Shown: positions 31,171 through 42,841, numbered from the stretch's first letter. The stretch: 64,000 nt of DNA from Candidatus Enterococcus leclercqii (GCF_009933135.1 NZ_MAEH01000014.1:434001-498000); one strand, 5' to 3'. Translations and numbers: made by a program. The notes: a model not told the origin generated them from the letters alone.

Positions 31171-32487
31171 GTGGAAAAGCAAACACAAACAGGTAAAGCC
31201 GCGGTTTTAGGTCTGCAGCACCTCTTGGCGATGTATGCGGGTGCGGTAGCGGTGCCCCTTTTGATTGGAACTGGACTTGGATTCAATGAGCAACAGATGA
31301 CGTATCTGATATCCATTGATATTTTTATGTGCGGCGTAGCAACATTGCTGCAATTGACGGTCAATCGCTTTTTTGGAATCGGCTTGCCAGTGGTTTTGGG
31401 CTGTGCAATCCAAGCTGTTGCCCCTTTGATTTTAATTGGTACTAAAGCAGGTGTCGGCGCTATTTACGGATCGATTATTGCTGCTGGTATTTTCGTCGTA
31501 TTGATTGCTGGTGTTTTCTCCAAGATCAAGAAATTGTTTCCCCCATTGGTTACCGGAACTGTAATTACTGTGATTGGTCTAACCTTGATTCCTGTTGCTA
31601 TCACCAAGATGGGTGGTGGGGATGCGGCAGCTGATAATTTCGGTGATACTAACAATTTGCTCTTAGCCTTTGTTACGATTGCCTTGATTATCGGTGTTCA
31701 GATTTTTGCCAAAGGTTTTATCCGATCCATTTCAGTTTTGATTGGTTTGGTAGGTGGGACCTTGCTTGCTTATTTCATGGGAATGGTTGACTTTAGTGCG
31801 ATTGGGCACGCGCCAATTTTTCATGTGCCGCAACCTTTTTACTTTGGGAAGCCGACATTTGATATTTGGTCAATTCTTTTGATGATTATTATTTCGATTG
31901 TTAGCATGGTGGAATCTACCGGAGTTTACTTCGCGTTGGGTGATATCACCGGACAGCCGATTGGCGAAGAAGATTTGAAAAGAGGATATCGTGCGGAAGG
32001 TTTAGCAGTGATTTTAGGCGGAATTTTCAACACATTTCCTTATACGGGCTTTTCACAGAACGTGGGACTTGTTCAGCTGTCAGGGATCAAAACGAAAAAG
32101 CCGATTTATTTCTCTGCTTTGTTTCTGATTATTCTAGGTCTTTTTCCAAAGATTGGCGCCATTGCGCAAATCATTCCAGAGCCTGTTTTGGGTGGCGGAA
32201 TGCTGGTGATGTTTGGCATGGTGGCCGTTCAGGGGATGCGGATGCTTTCAAAAGTTGATTTTGCTAACGATAAAAATTTGTTGGTGATTGCAGTCTCCAT
32301 TGGTTTTGGTTTAGGATTCAATATCATGCCACAACTGTTTGCGAAACTCCCGGAAACACTGCAAATGTTTACCGGCAATGGCATTGTGATGAGCTCCTTA
32401 TGTGCGATTTTACTAAATCTGCTGTTTAATGGTATTAAAGAAGAAAGACCTTTGACTGTAATTGGGGAAGAACTTTCCCATGGATAA
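31171..32487 (+). CDS. pbuX: Xanthine permease, NCS2/uracil-xanthine symporter family
   Basis: This is a 438-residue membrane protein with 12-14 helices. It carries nucleobase:cation symporter-2 signatures (GLQHLLAMYAGAVAVP near the N-terminus, VESTGVYFALG and QNVGLVQLSGIK). It imports xanthine for Xpt. It starts at GTG 31171, immediately after the xpt stop, with AAGGAGG inside the end of xpt. It is controlled by the same riboswitch. Confidence 0.95.
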   Translation: MEKQTQTGKAAVLGLQHLLAMYAGAVAVPLLIGTGLGFNEQQMTYLISIDIFMCGVATLLQLTVNRFFGIGLPVVLGCAIQAVAPLILIGTKAGVGAIYGSIIAAGIFVVLIAGVFSKIKKLFPPLVTGTVITVIGLTLIPVAITKMGGGDAAADNFGDTNNLLLAFVTIALIIGVQIFAKGFIRSISVLIGLVGGTLLAYFMGMVDFSAIGHAPIFHVPQPFYFGKPTFDIWSILLMIIISIVSMVESTGVYFALGDITGQPIGEEDLKRGYRAEGLAVILGGIFNTFPYTGFSQNVGLVQLSGIKTKKPIYFSALFLIILGLFPKIGAIAQIIPEPVLGGGMLVMFGMVAVQGMRMLSKVDFANDKNLLVIAVSIGFGLGFNIMPQLFAKLPETLQMFTGNGIVMSSLCAILLNLLFNGIKEERPLTVIGEELSHG

Positions 32488-32493
32488 GGCAAC

Positions 32494-32522
32494 GTCGGAT
32501 CGATTTTTCGGTCCGGCTTTTT
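32494..32522 (+). terminator. Intrinsic terminator of xpt-pbuX
   Basis: GTCGGATCG (32494-32502) pairs with CGGTCCGGC (32509-32517), 9 bp with two wobbles, then T. Confidence 0.88.
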
Positions 32523-32545
32523 CTTTTGAGTAAAAAGCACTTGGA

Positions 32546-32558
32546 AAATCCGAACGAA
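32546..32558 (+). promoter_or_regulatory. PurBox upstream of purE
   Basis: AAATCCGAACGAA matches the lactic-acid-bacterial PurBox AWWWCCGAACWWT at 11 of 13 positions. Its CCGAAC starts 66 nt before the -10 of the purE promoter. Confidence 0.75.
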
Positions 32559-32592
32559 AAAGTTTCTTTTTTTAAAATCATTCGATATTTTT

Positions 32593-32621
32593 TTGACTGT
32601 TTGTCTTGAAATTGCTAAACT
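32593..32621 (+). promoter_or_regulatory. Promoter of purEKB
   Basis: TTGACT (32593-32598), a 17-nt spacer and TAAACT (32616-32621) with upstream TG. Confidence 0.85.
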
Positions 32622-32675
32622 GTAGTGGAAAAGATGCGGTGTTTTCTGAAGTGAACTCGCAAAAAAGGAGAGACA

Positions 32676-33167
32676 ATGATGGATGCGAAAGTTGCTGTGA
32701 TCATGGGCAGCCAGTCGGATTGGGAAACCATGAAAGCTGCGTGTGAAAGCTTGGACGAATTGCAGATACCCTATTTGAAAAAGGTGATATCTGCTCATCG
32801 AACCCCAGATCTGATGTTTGAATTTGCGGAAACCGCCCGAGAAAATGGAATCAAAGTGATTATCGCCGGGGCTGGTGGAGCCGCGCATTTGCCAGGAATG
32901 GTCGCAGCAAAGACGACATTGCCGGTGATCGGTGTTCCGGTGCAATCCCGAACATTGAACGGACTGGATTCGCTGCTTTCTATCGTACAGATGCCCGGAG
33001 GAGTGCCGGTGGCCACTACGGCTATTGGAAAAGCTGGCGCAGTCAATGCAGGATTACTTGCAGCTCAAATGCTTTCCATGTATGATTTAGATGTCGCGCA
33101 ACGCTTGGCTGATAAGCGAGAAGCAATGCGTAAAACTGTTATGGAAAGTAGTGATCGACTTGGTTAA
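32676..33167 (+). CDS. purE: 5-(carboxyamino)imidazole ribonucleotide mutase
   Basis: PurE converts N5-CAIR to CAIR, a step of IMP synthesis. The 163-residue protein is class I, with the phosphate site GSQSDWETM, the catalytic His in SAHRTP and [10 protein letters not shown]. Start is ATG 32676, or ATG 32679 3 nt later, behind AAAGGAG. Its end overlaps purK. It is the first gene of the purEKB unit. Confidence 0.97.
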   Translation: MMDAKVAVIMGSQSDWETMKAACESLDELQIPYLKKVISAHRTPDLMFEFAETARENGIKVIIAGAGGAAHLPGMVAAKTTLPVIGVPVQSRTLNGLDSLLSIVQMPGGVPVATTAIGKAGAVNAGLLAAQMLSMYDLDVAQRLADKREAMRKTVMESSDRLG

Positions 33168-34281
33168 GCCGTTAAGACCAGGTGCTGTAATCGGCATCGT
33201 GGGAGGAGGCCAGCTGGGGCGGATGATGGCCATCAGCGCAAAAGAAATGGGATTTAGAGTCGGTGTCCTTGATCCGACAGAGGATTGCCCAGCCTCGCAG
33301 GTAGCGGATTGGCATATTGTCGCCGGCTACGGAGACATTTTTGCTTTAGAAGAGCTGGCACGACGTTGTGAAGTGATCACCTATGAGTTTGAAAATGTTA
33401 GTGTCGAAGCATTAAATACGATTCTTCCTTATGCTAATGTCCCTCAAGGAACAGACCTTTTAGCGATTACACAAGATCGCTTATTGGAAAAATCTTTTTT
33501 AGAAGCCAATAACATCGTGATTGCCCCTTACGAAACGATTATCAGCCCCACCGATATTCAAGATGCCATCGATCGAATCGGCTATCCTTGTGTGTTAAAG
33601 ACGACACGAGGGGGGTATGATGGAAAAGGGCAGTATGTGTTATACAGTACCGCTGATTTGGCACCATCGATGAACCTGCTGCGACAAGGTACTTGTGAAC
33701 TGGAAGCTTGGATTCCTTTTGAAAAAGAGCTGTCTGTAATGGTTGCTGGAAATGGTCGAGGGGAATTCGCGGTTTTTCCGGTTGTTGAAAATATTCATCG
33801 CAACAATATTTTACATGAGACGATTGCGCCGGCGCGAGTAGCTCCCGACGTCGCTGAAGAAGCTGCCCGTATTGCTAAAGAAATTGCTCAAGCCCTAGAT
33901 CTTCATGGTTGTCTGGCTATTGAGATGTTCTTGACGAAAAGCGGCAGCATTTATGTCAATGAATTAGCGCCACGCCCCCACAATTCTGGGCATTATACCA
34001 TCGAAGCCTGCAATTTCAGTCAATTTGATGCCCACATTCGCGGCATCTGCGGCTGGCCGTTAGGCGAAGTTCGCCTCTTATCGGAAGCTGTGATGATCAA
34101 TGTGTTAGGGGAGCACTTGACAGAAACCTATGGTTTAATCGACCTTAAACCTGAGTGGCAATTTCATTATTACGGAAAAGCCGAGGCGAAAAAAGGACGT
34201 AAGATGGGGCATATTACGGTGACAACCGAAGATATTTATGGGACGTTAGAGGAAGTCTATCAGACCAATATTTGGGATTGA
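33151..34281 (+). CDS. purK: 5-(carboxyamino)imidazole ribonucleotide synthase
   Basis: PurK is the ATP-grasp enzyme that carboxylates AIR to N5-CAIR for PurE. The 376-residue protein starts near [15 protein letters not shown] and contains [12 protein letters not shown] and [12 protein letters not shown]. Start is probably GTG 33151, overlapping purE by 17 nt, though TTG 33160 also fits. Both have only a weak GGAAAG site, which points to translational coupling. The open frame from 33091 is too long. Confidence 0.95.
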   Translation: MIDLVKPLRPGAVIGIVGGGQLGRMMAISAKEMGFRVGVLDPTEDCPASQVADWHIVAGYGDIFALEELARRCEVITYEFENVSVEALNTILPYANVPQGTDLLAITQDRLLEKSFLEANNIVIAPYETIISPTDIQDAIDRIGYPCVLKTTRGGYDGKGQYVLYSTADLAPSMNLLRQGTCELEAWIPFEKELSVMVAGNGRGEFAVFPVVENIHRNNILHETIAPARVAPDVAEEAARIAKEIAQALDLHGCLAIEMFLTKSGSIYVNELAPRPHNSGHYTIEACNFSQFDAHIRGICGWPLGEVRLLSEAVMINVLGEHLTETYGLIDLKPEWQFHYYGKAEAKKGRKMGHITVTTEDIYGTLEEVYQTNIWD

Positions 34282-34334
34282 GAACTACCTGATTTTAAAA
34301 ACAAGTAAAATGAATCCGCAAAAGGAGCACACTT

Positions 34335-35633
34335 ATGTTAGAACGTTATTCACGACCTGAAATGAGCCATATTTGGACAGAAGAAAATCGCTACCAAGCA
34401 TGGCTGGAAGTTGAAATCTTGGCTGATGAAGCCTGGGCTGAATTAGGAGAGATTCCCAAAGAAGATGTAGCGAAAATCCGGCAAAACGCCACTTTCTCCA
34501 TTGAACGAATCTTGGAGATTGAAGAAAGTACCCGCCATGATGTTGTGGCCTTCACCCGTGCTGTTTCAGAATCACTGGGAGAAGAACGTAAGTGGGTCCA
34601 CTACGGATTGACCAGTACCGACGTGGTAGATACCGCCTATGGCTATTTGTTGAAGCAGGCTAACGATATTTTGCGCAAAGATTTGCAGAATTTCTTAGAG
34701 ATCATCGGCAATAAGGCTAAAGAACATAAATATACCGTCTGTATGGGCCGGACTCATGGTGTGCATGCGGAACCGACGACATTTGGTCTGAAATTGGCTA
34801 CTTGGTATTCCGAAATGAAGCGCAACATTGAGCGCTTTGAACACGCAGCCAAAGGAGTCGAAGCCGGCAAGATTTCTGGAGCGGTAGGGACATTTGCTAA
34901 TATCCCGCCTTTTATCGAAGAGTTTGTTTGTACTAAGCTGGGCATTCGACCACAAGAAATTTCGACACAAGTGCTGCCTCGCGATCTTCATGCCGAGTAC
35001 TTCGCTGCGTTGGCTTTGATTGCAACTTCTATTGAGCGTTTTGCTACTGAAATTCGTGGGTTACAAAAATCAGAGACGCGGGAAGTGGAAGAATACTTTG
35101 CTAAAGGGCAAAAGGGTTCTTCTGCCATGCCTCATAAACGCAACCCCATCGGTTCTGAAAACATGTGCGGGTTGGCTCGGGTTGTTCGTGGCCACATGTT
35201 GACAGCGTATGAAGATGTACCATTGTGGCACGAACGAGATATTTCCCACTCTTCAGCTGAACGAATCATCATCCCTGATACCACGATCCTGCTGAATTAT
35301 ATGCTGAATCGTTTCGGTAATATTGTGAAAAACCTGACCGTCTTCCCTGAAAACATGAAACGCAACATGAACGCAACTTTCGGTTTGATTTATAGCCAGC
35401 GTGTGATGCTGAAGCTGATCGATAAAGGGATGACCCGCGAACAAGCATATGATCTGGTGCAACCGAAAACAGCATTTGCCTGGGACCATCAAACTGCCTT
35501 TCGTCCACTGCTGGAAGAAGACGACAAAGTCACTTCCATCTTGTCTAAAGAGGATCTGGATGACGCTTTTGATTACCATTACCATTTACGCAATGTTGAT
35601 GAAGTCTTCACGCGCATTGGCTTAGGAGATTAA
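34335..35633 (+). CDS. purB: Adenylosuccinate lyase
   Basis: PurB removes fumarate from SAICAR and from adenylosuccinate. The 432-residue protein is a fumarase-superfamily lyase with the flexible catalytic loop [11 protein letters not shown], and TSTDVVDTA and [10 protein letters not shown] earlier. AAAGGAG lies before ATG 34335. It is the last gene of the purEKB unit, 53 nt after purK, and is followed by a very strong terminator. Confidence 0.97.
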   Translation: MLERYSRPEMSHIWTEENRYQAWLEVEILADEAWAELGEIPKEDVAKIRQNATFSIERILEIEESTRHDVVAFTRAVSESLGEERKWVHYGLTSTDVVDTAYGYLLKQANDILRKDLQNFLEIIGNKAKEHKYTVCMGRTHGVHAEPTTFGLKLATWYSEMKRNIERFEHAAKGVEAGKISGAVGTFANIPPFIEEFVCTKLGIRPQEISTQVLPRDLHAEYFAALALIATSIERFATEIRGLQKSETREVEEYFAKGQKGSSAMPHKRNPIGSENMCGLARVVRGHMLTAYEDVPLWHERDISHSSAERIIIPDTTILLNYMLNRFGNIVKNLTVFPENMKRNMNATFGLIYSQRVMLKLIDKGMTREQAYDLVQPKTAFAWDHQTAFRPLLEEDDKVTSILSKEDLDDAFDYHYHLRNVDEVFTRIGLGD

Positions 35634-35640
35634 GATAATT

Positions 35641-35688
35641 AAAAAGCCTTGAAAACAAGTCTGTTGAGTCTTGTTTTCAAGGCTTTTT
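35641..35688. terminator. Strong bidirectional terminator after purB
   Basis: AAAAAGCCTTGAAAACAAG (35641-35659) and CTTGTTTTCAAGGCTTTTT (35670-35688) form a perfect 19-bp stem. It serves purB and the convergent minus-strand gene. Confidence 0.95.
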
Positions 35689-35695
35689 GTATGGT

Positions 35696-36076
35696 TTAGG
35701 CAAAAGCGGTTTTGCTGCTGTAATAACGCATCTGTTCTTTTCGCAAGCTGTCTAGTAACAACTCAACGAATTCAAAGGATTGTTCCTCCATATTAAAGAA
35801 GACTTTGAAGTGGTAATGGTTTTTAAATAGGTGCTGTTCGTGGATCTGAGTGATCACCAACTCGTCATTTCGCTGATTACGAAATTGCAGGGTGCGTTTG
35901 CGACACTCTACATGGCGGCGACTGGCCTGACGAAATTTGCGAAAGGTGTAGAAGCTTGTCTTCCTGTTTTGCTGATAGACCGCTTCGACAGCCAGAAGAT
36001 CGTTGAACAAGTCCCGCTTTTCTTCGAGGGACAAAGGATTCAGAAAATGCTCGATGGACAATTGTTGCTCTAACAT
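35696..36076 (-). CDS. Small basic protein of unknown function inside the purine cluster
   Basis: I do not recognise this 126-residue soluble protein. It is rich in Arg, Lys, Phe and Glu. The middle (about 45-80) is strongly basic, and the C-terminus is acidic and helical. I chose ATG 36076, 7 nt after GGGAGG; the TTG at 36091 would be upstream of that site. A good promoter and a perfect inverted repeat directly precede it. Nucleic-acid binding is possible but unproven. Confidence 0.75.
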   Translation of the reverse strand: MLEQQLSIEHFLNPLSLEEKRDLFNDLLAVEAVYQQNRKTSFYTFRKFRQASRRHVECRKRTLQFRNQRNDELVITQIHEQHLFKNHYHFKVFFNMEEQSFEFVELLLDSLRKEQMRYYSSKTAFA

Positions 36077-36090
36077 ACACAGGCCTCCCA

Positions 36091-36140
36091 AGTCACGTCT
36101 GATACGTGACTAATATAACAAAAAAAGATAATTATGTAAA
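36091..36140 (-). promoter_or_regulatory. Promoter and palindromic operator of the small basic protein gene
   Basis: On the minus strand, TTTACA (36140-36135), a 17-nt spacer and TATATT (36117-36112). AGTCACGT-N5-ACGTGACT (36091-36111) begins right after the -10 and spans the expected start of transcription, a classic repressor position. Confidence 0.8.
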
Positions 36141-36272
36141 CGATTACCAGATGGTTTTTAAAAAATGTGTTCACAATAGAAACTCTTGTGTAAACAAAAA
36201 TTAGCTGGCGTAAAGACTTGGAGTTGCTGAAAAAAGAAGAAGGATAAGAGAATCACATCATGACTTTCTTTA

Positions 36273-36285
36273 AATTCCGAACAAT
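36273..36285 (+). promoter_or_regulatory. PurBox upstream of purC (perfect consensus)
   Basis: AATTCCGAACAAT fits AWWWCCGAACWWT at all positions. CCGAAC starts 67 nt before the purC -10. A further CGAACATTA lies at 36365-36373, downstream of the -10. Confidence 0.85.
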
Positions 36286-36320
36286 AAATGTTTTTGATAG
36301 CTTTAATATAAAGAATCGGG

Positions 36321-36349
36321 TTGACCCTCATAGACTGGCTTGTTAAAAT
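36321..36349 (+). promoter_or_regulatory. Promoter of purCSQLFMNHD
   Basis: TTGACC (36321-36326), a 17-nt spacer and TAAAAT (36344-36349) with upstream TG. Confidence 0.85.
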
Positions 36350-36415
36350 AAACACAACAAAAGGCGAACATTAAGACGCTTGTGTATAAAGATCGTTAAT
36401 TTAGAGGGGTGCAGG

Positions 36416-37123
36416 ATGGAAAAGAAGGAATTGCTCTATGAAGGCAAAGCCAAAAAGCTTTACAAAACGGATGAAGACGGTGTTTTGTGGGTAGAATACC
36501 TGGATCAGGCAACTGCTTTGAACGGCGCAAAGAAAGATGCTGTTAGCGGGAAGGGTGCGTTGAACAATCAAATTACCAGTTTGATTTTTGACCGCTTGAA
36601 AGACGAAGGAATTCCTTCTCATTTTATCGAAAAAATATCAAAAACCGAACAATTAGTCAAATTCGTAAGCATTATTCCTCTAGAAGTTGTTGTCCGTAAT
36701 ACTGCAGCAGGCAGCTTTTCAAAACGACTGGCGATTCCAGAGGGGACCTCGCTGGCTTTCCCTATTGTGGAGTTTTATTTTAAGGAAGACCGATTAGATG
36801 ATCCGTTTATCAATGACGATCACGTTCGCGTGCTGTCTATTGCTACTACGGAAGAAATCCAAGAAATCAAGGCGTTGGCAAAGAGAGTCAACGACGCGTT
36901 GCGTACTCTTTTCCAAAAGGCTGAGATTCGTCTGATTGATTTCAAGATTGAAGTTGGTCGCGATACCGATGGTGGAATCTTACTAGCGGATGAAATCTCC
37001 CCGGATACTTGCCGGCTTTGGGATATGAAAACACAAGAACATTTAGATAAGGATATTTACCGCCGTGATCTAGGAGATCTGGTTCCGGTGTATCAAGAAG
37101 TGCTGCAGCGTTTGGCTGACTAA
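36416..37123 (+). CDS. purC: Phosphoribosylaminoimidazole-succinocarboxamide (SAICAR) synthase
   Basis: PurC joins aspartate to CAIR with ATP. The 235-residue protein starts [17 protein letters not shown] and has [15 protein letters not shown] and the DFKIEVGR motif, all typical. I chose ATG 36416 behind AGAGGGG; the frame open from 36380 adds 12 residues upstream of that site. It is the first gene of the nine-gene pur operon. Confidence 0.97.
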   Translation: MEKKELLYEGKAKKLYKTDEDGVLWVEYLDQATALNGAKKDAVSGKGALNNQITSLIFDRLKDEGIPSHFIEKISKTEQLVKFVSIIPLEVVVRNTAAGSFSKRLAIPEGTSLAFPIVEFYFKEDRLDDPFINDDHVRVLSIATTEEIQEIKALAKRVNDALRTLFQKAEIRLIDFKIEVGRDTDGGILLADEISPDTCRLWDMKTQEHLDKDIYRRDLGDLVPVYQEVLQRLAD

Positions 37124-37149
37124 CCCCCATAAAAGAAAGGAAATCTGTC

Positions 37150-37404
37150 ATGTATTTCGTAAAAGTTTATGTTACCTACAAAGAATCTGTTTTGGATCCA
37201 CAAGGAGAAGCTGTGAAAGGTGCTGTCCACCGAATGGGCTTTGAAGCGATTGAAGAGATTCGAATTGGAAAGTATTTTGAAATCAAAGTCGCCAAATCCG
37301 ATCGTCCGGTGGAAATGATAATCGAAGAAATCTGCGACAAATTGCTGGCAAATGTCAATATGGAAACTTACCGCTATGAAATCGCGGAGATGGAGGAAGC
37401 CTAA
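37150..37404 (+). CDS. purS: FGAM synthase subunit PurS
   Basis: PurS is the small 84-residue subunit that joins PurQ and PurL in the three-part FGAM synthase of Gram-positive bacteria. It contains [19 protein letters not shown], the family signature. AAAGGAAA precedes ATG. Its TAA shares a base with the purQ ATG (TAATG). Confidence 0.97.
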   Translation: MYFVKVYVTYKESVLDPQGEAVKGAVHRMGFEAIEEIRIGKYFEIKVAKSDRPVEMIIEEICDKLLANVNMETYRYEIAEMEEA

Positions 37405-38084
37405 TGAAATTTGCAGTAATCGTATTTCCCGGTTCCAACTGCGATATGGATATGCTGTGGGCGATCAAAGACATTATGGCAGCTGACGCGGAATATGTCC
37501 GCCACGACGCCGAATCATTAGCGGGCTTTGACGGGGTTTTACTGCCGGGGGGCTTTTCATATGGAGATTACTTGCGCTGTGGCGCGATTGCCCGGTTTTC
37601 ACCAATCATGAAAGAAGTTGTCCGCTTTGCAAATGAAGGCAAGCCGGTTTTTGGAACCTGTAATGGATTTCAGGTGCTGACTGAAGCGGGGCTTTTACCA
37701 GGTGCTTTGATTCGCAATAAATCCTTGCATTTTATCTGTAAAACGACGCCGCTGAAGGTTGCCAACAATCAGACTGGATTTACCAGTGAGTATGAAAAAG
37801 ATGAAATCATCCATATCCCAGTGGCCCACGGAGAAGGAAACTATACCTGCGACGAAGCAACTTTGGCTGAATTGAAAGCGAATAATCAAATCGTGTTCAC
37901 TTATGAAGAAGACATCAACGGTAGTGTAGCAAATATTGCCGGTATCATTAATAAACAAGGCAACGTCTTGGGGATGATGCCGCATCCGGAACGAGCGATG
38001 GAAGACTTGTTGGGCTCAGCTGACGGAAAACGCTTCTTTGCTTCAATCCTGAAAAACTTTGGAAAGGTGTCTGTGACCAAATGA
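37404..38084 (+). CDS. purQ: FGAM synthase glutaminase subunit PurQ
   Basis: PurQ releases ammonia from glutamine for PurL. The 226-residue class I amidotransferase has the nucleophile Cys in FGTCNGFQ and the His/Glu pair in MPHPERA. It overlaps purS by 1 nt and purL by 4 nt (ATGA), so the three subunits are translationally coupled. Confidence 0.97.
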   Translation: MKFAVIVFPGSNCDMDMLWAIKDIMAADAEYVRHDAESLAGFDGVLLPGGFSYGDYLRCGAIARFSPIMKEVVRFANEGKPVFGTCNGFQVLTEAGLLPGALIRNKSLHFICKTTPLKVANNQTGFTSEYEKDEIIHIPVAHGEGNYTCDEATLAELKANNQIVFTYEEDINGSVANIAGIINKQGNVLGMMPHPERAMEDLLGSADGKRFFASILKNFGKVSVTK

Positions 38085-40300
38085 CGAACTTAGAACCTAC
38101 TCCCCAACAGATCAAAGCTGAAAAAATTTACGCGCAATGGGGACTGACAGATGAAGAATATCGCATGATTGCCGAGGATATTCTCGGACGCCTGCCAAAC
38201 TACACAGAAACTGGTCTCTTTTCAGTTATGTGGAGTGAACACTGTTCCTATAAAAATTCTAAACCAGTCTTGCGCAAATTTCCGACTAGCGGCCCGCAAG
38301 TCTTGCAAGGTCCTGGTGAAGGTGCTGGGATCGTGGATATTGGTGACGGCCAAGCAGTGGTTTTTAAAGCAGAAAGCCACAATCACCCGTCAGCAGTTGA
38401 ACCTTATGAAGGAGCTGCAACTGGTGTCGGAGGGATTATCCGAGACATCTTTTCTATGGGCGCCCGTCCGATTGCCATTTTGGATTCCTTGCGCTTTGGG
38501 GAACTGGACAATTCTCGTACCAAATACCTCTTGGAAGAAGTGGTAGCAGGTATTTCTGGATATGGTAACTGTATCGGTATTCCGACAGTCGGTGGCGAGG
38601 TGGCTTTTGATCCTTGTTACGAAGGCAATCCACTGGTAAACGCCATGTGTGTCGGTCTAATCGATCACAAAGACATTCAAAAAGGTCAGGCCAAAGGAGT
38701 CGGCAACGCCATCATGTATGTTGGTGCAAAAACTGGTCGTGATGGGATTCATGGGGCAACGTTTGCATCAGAAGAATTTTCAGAAGGAGAGGAACAACAG
38801 CGCTCAGCCGTGCAAGTCGGCGATCCCTTCATGGAAAAGCTGTTGTTGGAGGCCTGCCTGGAATTGATTTTGGATCATGCGGATATTTTGGTTGGAATCC
38901 AGGATATGGGAGCAGCCGGTCTGGTATCTTCCAGCTCCGAAATGGCTTCGAAAGCGGGTTCCGGTTTGAAGCTGTATCTGGACGATGTTCCACAACGAGA
39001 AACAGGTATGACACCTTATGAGATGATGCTTTCTGAATCACAAGAGCGGATGCTGATCTGTGTCAAAAAAGGCGCAGAGGATCAAGTAGAAGCGCTGTTC
39101 CAAAAATATGACTTAGATGCTGTGACGATTGGTGAAGTTACAGGTGATGGTCTGTACCGCCTGTATCACAAAGGAGTAGAAGTTGCGAATCTTCCTGTGG
39201 ATGCATTGGCAGAAGATGCACCAACCTATTACAAAGAATACCAAGAACCTGCTCGAATCAAAGAATTTGCTGAAATGGCAGATTTTACACCGACTGTTGA
39301 AGATGCAACCGCTACTTTAGTGCAGCTCTTGCAGCAACCGACAATCGCTTCGAAAAAAATGATCTACGAAACATATGATGCGCAAGTACGTACCAATACG
39401 GTTGTGCTGCCTGGTTCAGATGCTGCTGTGTTACGCGTGCGGGGAACCGAAAAAGCACTGGCGATGACAACCGACTGTAATGCCCGTTATCTTTATTTGA
39501 ATCCAGAGGTTGGCGGACAGATGGCAGTTGCTGAAGCGGCTCGAAACATCGTTGCTTCTGGTGGTCAACCATTGGCAATCACCGATTGTTTAAACTATGG
39601 CTCCCCTGACAAACCAGAAGGCTTCTGGGAGTTATGGACCTCGGCTGATGGCATTGCTGAAGCTTGCCGAGTTCTTGATACGCCGGTTATTTCCGGTAAT
39701 GTCTCCTTATATAATGAAACAGATGGCAAAGCAATTTATCCGACACCTATGATTGGCATGGTCGGCTTGGTTGAAAAGCTCGCTCATATCACCACACAAG
39801 ATTTCAAACAAGCAGAGGATTTAATTTATGTAATCGGTGAAACGAAGGCAGATTTCAACGGTTCTGAGATTCAAAAAATGCAGTTGGGACGGATTGAAGG
39901 CAAATTAATGGCATTTGATCTGGCAACAGAAAAAGCCAATCAGGATCTGGTTTTGGAAGTGATTAAAGCAGGTCTGATTCAAAGTGCCCACGACTGTGCA
40001 GAAGGCGGTCTGGCGATAGCTGTTGCAGAAAGTGCCTTTAAAAATGGGTTTGGTGTGGCGATCAACGTCGACATGACAAAAGAAAAGCTATTTTCAGAAA
40101 CGCAGTCTCGCTTTGTGCTATCCGTCTCTCCAGAAAAGCAAGCTGAATTTGAAGCCAAAGCTGGTGAAAAAGCGCAATTTATCGGGAAAGTTACCGCGGA
40201 TGGTCAAGTACAGATGACGGCCAATGACGGCCAAGTGCAGATCGCCACAGCGACTGCAAAGGAATTATGGGAGGAAGCCATTCCATGTCTTATGAAGTAA
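38081..40300 (+). CDS. purL: FGAM synthase subunit PurL (small type)
   Basis: PurL is the ATP-dependent synthase that makes FGAM from FGAR. Its 739 residues match the short Gram-positive form, which needs PurS and PurQ. The [13 protein letters not shown] and [20 protein letters not shown] motifs are present. It starts within purQ (ATGA) and overlaps purF by 16 nt. Confidence 0.98.
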   Translation: MTNLEPTPQQIKAEKIYAQWGLTDEEYRMIAEDILGRLPNYTETGLFSVMWSEHCSYKNSKPVLRKFPTSGPQVLQGPGEGAGIVDIGDGQAVVFKAESHNHPSAVEPYEGAATGVGGIIRDIFSMGARPIAILDSLRFGELDNSRTKYLLEEVVAGISGYGNCIGIPTVGGEVAFDPCYEGNPLVNAMCVGLIDHKDIQKGQAKGVGNAIMYVGAKTGRDGIHGATFASEEFSEGEEQQRSAVQVGDPFMEKLLLEACLELILDHADILVGIQDMGAAGLVSSSSEMASKAGSGLKLYLDDVPQRETGMTPYEMMLSESQERMLICVKKGAEDQVEALFQKYDLDAVTIGEVTGDGLYRLYHKGVEVANLPVDALAEDAPTYYKEYQEPARIKEFAEMADFTPTVEDATATLVQLLQQPTIASKKMIYETYDAQVRTNTVVLPGSDAAVLRVRGTEKALAMTTDCNARYLYLNPEVGGQMAVAEAARNIVASGGQPLAITDCLNYGSPDKPEGFWELWTSADGIAEACRVLDTPVISGNVSLYNETDGKAIYPTPMIGMVGLVEKLAHITTQDFKQAEDLIYVIGETKADFNGSEIQKMQLGRIEGKLMAFDLATEKANQDLVLEVIKAGLIQSAHDCAEGGLAIAVAESAFKNGFGVAINVDMTKEKLFSETQSRFVLSVSPEKQAEFEAKAGEKAQFIGKVTADGQVQMTANDGQVQIATATAKELWEEAIPCLMK

Positions 40301-41730
40301 AAAGTTTGAACGAAGAATGTGGCATTTTCGGCGTCTGGGGTCACCCAGACGCTGCGCGTGTCACTTATTTTGGCTTACACAGTCTGCAACACCGAGGACA
40401 AGAAGGGGCGGGCATCGTATCCAACGATCAGGGGAAATTATATGGCTATCGCGATTTGGGACTGCTGTCAGAAGTCTTTAAAGACGATCGTGATTTGGAG
40501 AATTTGAAAGGTTCAGCTGCTATCGGCCATGTCCGCTACGCCACGGCTGGAAATGGGAGTGTTGACAATATTCAGCCCTTCCTCTTTAAATTCTATGATT
40601 GCTCTTGCGGCTTAGCCCATAATGGGAATCTAACCAATGCCCGTAGTTTACGAAAAGAACTGGAGCGTGATGGTGCGATTTTCCATTCCAATTCCGATAC
40701 TGAAATTCTGATGCATTTGATCCGCCGCAGTAAAGCAGAAAACTGGCTGGACCAATTAAAAGAAGCTTTGAACACAGTTAAGGGCGGTTTTGCTTACATC
40801 ATTATGCGAGAAGATTGTATGGTTGCAGCCTTGGATGCAAATGGTTTTCGTCCACTGGCGATCGGACAAATGAAGAACGGGGCCTATGTCATAGCCTCTG
40901 AAACCTGTGCTTTGGAAGTCATCGGTGCAGAATTCGTTCGGGACGTTCAGCCTGGCGAAATTATTATTGTCAACGATGATGGCTTTACTGTTGATAAGTT
41001 CACCGAAGATACGCAACACGCGATTTGCTCGATGGAGTATGTCTACTTTGCCCGTCCAGATTCTAATATTGCCGGGGTGAATGTTCATACTGCCCGTAAA
41101 AATATGGGACGTATTCTTTCTAAGGAAGCTCCCGTTGACGCCGATATGGTTATCGGTGTGCCGAACTCGTCTCTTTCAGCTGCCAGCGGTTATGCAGAAG
41201 CTTCAGGGATTCCTTACGAGTTAGGTCTGGTTAAAAACCAGTACATCGCCCGTACGTTTATCCAACCGACCCAGGAGCTCCGGGAGCAAGGTGTACGCAT
41301 GAAGCTTTCAGCTGTTCGTGGGGTAGTGGAAGGTAAAAAAGTGATTATGGTGGATGATTCTATCGTAAGAGGGACCACCAGCCGTCGAATCGTACAACTG
41401 CTTAAAGAAGCCGGCGCGAAAGAAGTCCACGTTCGTATCGCTTCGCCACCTTTGAAATACCCGTGCTTTTACGGCATTGATATCCAGACCCGTAAAGAAT
41501 TGATTGCTGCCAATCATTCAGTTGCAGAAATCTGTGAATGTATTGGTGCAGACTCCCTCAGCTTTCTGAGTGAGGAAGGGCTGATTGCTGCGATTGGTTT
41601 AAACTTTGATGCACCTTATTCCGGATTATGCATGGCCTATTTCAATGGCGATTATCCAACACCATTGTATGATTACGAAGAGCAGTACCGGGCGTCATTA
41701 AAAGAAAAAGTATCTTTCTTTGATCTATAA
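40285..41730 (+). CDS. purF: Amidophosphoribosyltransferase
   Basis: PurF makes phosphoribosylamine from PRPP and glutamine, the first committed step of the pathway. The 481-residue protein has a short propeptide ending before Cys12 (LNEECGIFG), the N-terminal nucleophile after processing. The PRPP motif is [14 protein letters not shown] chose ATG 40285, 10-11 nt after GGGAGG. The frame open from 40267 adds six residues over that site. It overlaps the end of purL. Confidence 0.97.
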   Translation: MSYEVKSLNEECGIFGVWGHPDAARVTYFGLHSLQHRGQEGAGIVSNDQGKLYGYRDLGLLSEVFKDDRDLENLKGSAAIGHVRYATAGNGSVDNIQPFLFKFYDCSCGLAHNGNLTNARSLRKELERDGAIFHSNSDTEILMHLIRRSKAENWLDQLKEALNTVKGGFAYIIMREDCMVAALDANGFRPLAIGQMKNGAYVIASETCALEVIGAEFVRDVQPGEIIIVNDDGFTVDKFTEDTQHAICSMEYVYFARPDSNIAGVNVHTARKNMGRILSKEAPVDADMVIGVPNSSLSAASGYAEASGIPYELGLVKNQYIARTFIQPTQELREQGVRMKLSAVRGVVEGKKVIMVDDSIVRGTTSRRIVQLLKEAGAKEVHVRIASPPLKYPCFYGIDIQTRKELIAANHSVAEICECIGADSLSFLSEEGLIAAIGLNFDAPYSGLCMAYFNGDYPTPLYDYEEQYRASLKEKVSFFDL

Positions 41731-41794
41731 ACGAAAAAACAAATCAAAATCCGGATCAGCAGGGATGGCTGACCAAAAAAGGAGTATTTCATTC

Positions 41795-42841
41795 ATGGCA
41801 AATGCCTATCAAAAAGCCGGTGTCGATGTCAATGCCGGTTATGAAGTAGTGGAACGCATCAAAAAACATGTGAAAAAAACGGAGCGCTTGGGTGTTATGG
41901 GGGCGATTGGCGGTTTTGGCGGTTGTTTTGACCTCAGCTTGCTTGATGTAAAAGAGCCAGTGCTGATTTCTGGAACAGATGGGGTCGGAACCAAGCTGAT
42001 GGTAGCCATTCAAGCTGATAAGCACGATACGATTGGTATCGACTGTGTAGCGATGTGTGTTAATGATATCGTAGCGCAGGGAGCAGAACCATTATATTTT
42101 CTCGATTACATCGCTACTGGTAAAAACGTTCCTGACAGATTGGAACAAGTAGTTGCCGGTGTTGCTGAAGGCTGCATGCAGGCAGGAGCGGCATTGATTG
42201 GTGGAGAAACAGCAGAAATGCCGGGAATGTATACGGCTGAAGATTATGATTTAGCCGGCTTTGCGGTAGGTATCGCAGAGAAATCACAGCTGGTCACCGG
42301 AGCAAAAATCAAAGCGGGAGATGTCCTTTTAGGTTTGGCTTCCTCAGGTATTCATTCCAACGGGTATTCACTGGTGCGCAAAGTTTTTTTTGAAATGAAC
42401 GACATGACTGTCAGCAGCCGCTTGCCGGAGCTTGGCGAAGAAACGCTGGGAGAGGTTTTGCTGACACCAACTCGCATCTATGTGAAACAATTGTTGCCAT
42501 TAGTCAAGAAAAGTTTGGTAAATGGGATCGCTCATATTACCGGCGGCGGTTTTGTGGAAAATATTCCCCGCATGTTACCAGAAGGTCTGGCAGCAAAAAT
42601 CACTGTCGGCAGCTGGCCAGTACCGGCTGTGTTCAAGGCCTTGGAAGCTTACGGCAATATTCCCCATGAAGAAATGTATGAAATCTTCAATATGGGAATT
42701 GGCATGGTCTTGGCGGTTGCACCTGAAAAAGTGGCGACTGTGAAAGAGGTGTTGGCTGAGTTGAATGAACCTTGCTATGAACTGGGTATCGTTACAGAAA
42801 ATTCAGCGCAGGTGATTACGATCAAAGGTGAGGGCCAATGA
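41795..42841 (+). CDS. purM: Phosphoribosylformylglycinamidine cyclo-ligase (AIR synthase)
   Basis: PurM closes the imidazole ring to give AIR. The 348-residue protein starts [21 protein letters not shown] and contains [12 protein letters not shown] and [12 protein letters not shown], family signatures. I chose ATG 41795 behind AAAAAAGGAG; the frame is open from 41720. It ends with ATGA overlap into purN. Confidence 0.97.
   Translation: MANAYQKAGVDVNAGYEVVERIKKHVKKTERLGVMGAIGGFGGCFDLSLLDVKEPVLISGTDGVGTKLMVAIQADKHDTIGIDCVAMCVNDIVAQGAEPLYFLDYIATGKNVPDRLEQVVAGVAEGCMQAGAALIGGETAEMPGMYTAEDYDLAGFAVGIAEKSQLVTGAKIKAGDVLLGLASSGIHSNGYSLVRKVFFEMNDMTVSSRLPELGEETLGEVLLTPTRIYVKQLLPLVKKSLVNGIAHITGGGFVENIPRMLPEGLAAKITVGSWPVPAVFKALEAYGNIPHEEMYEIFNMGIGMVLAVAPEKVATVKEVLAELNEPCYELGIVTENSAQVITIKGEGQ

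Noticed and set aside
35831-36073. 80-codon plus-strand ORF opposite the small basic protein gene
   Set aside because: No ribosome binding site or promoter on that strand; the minus strand has both.
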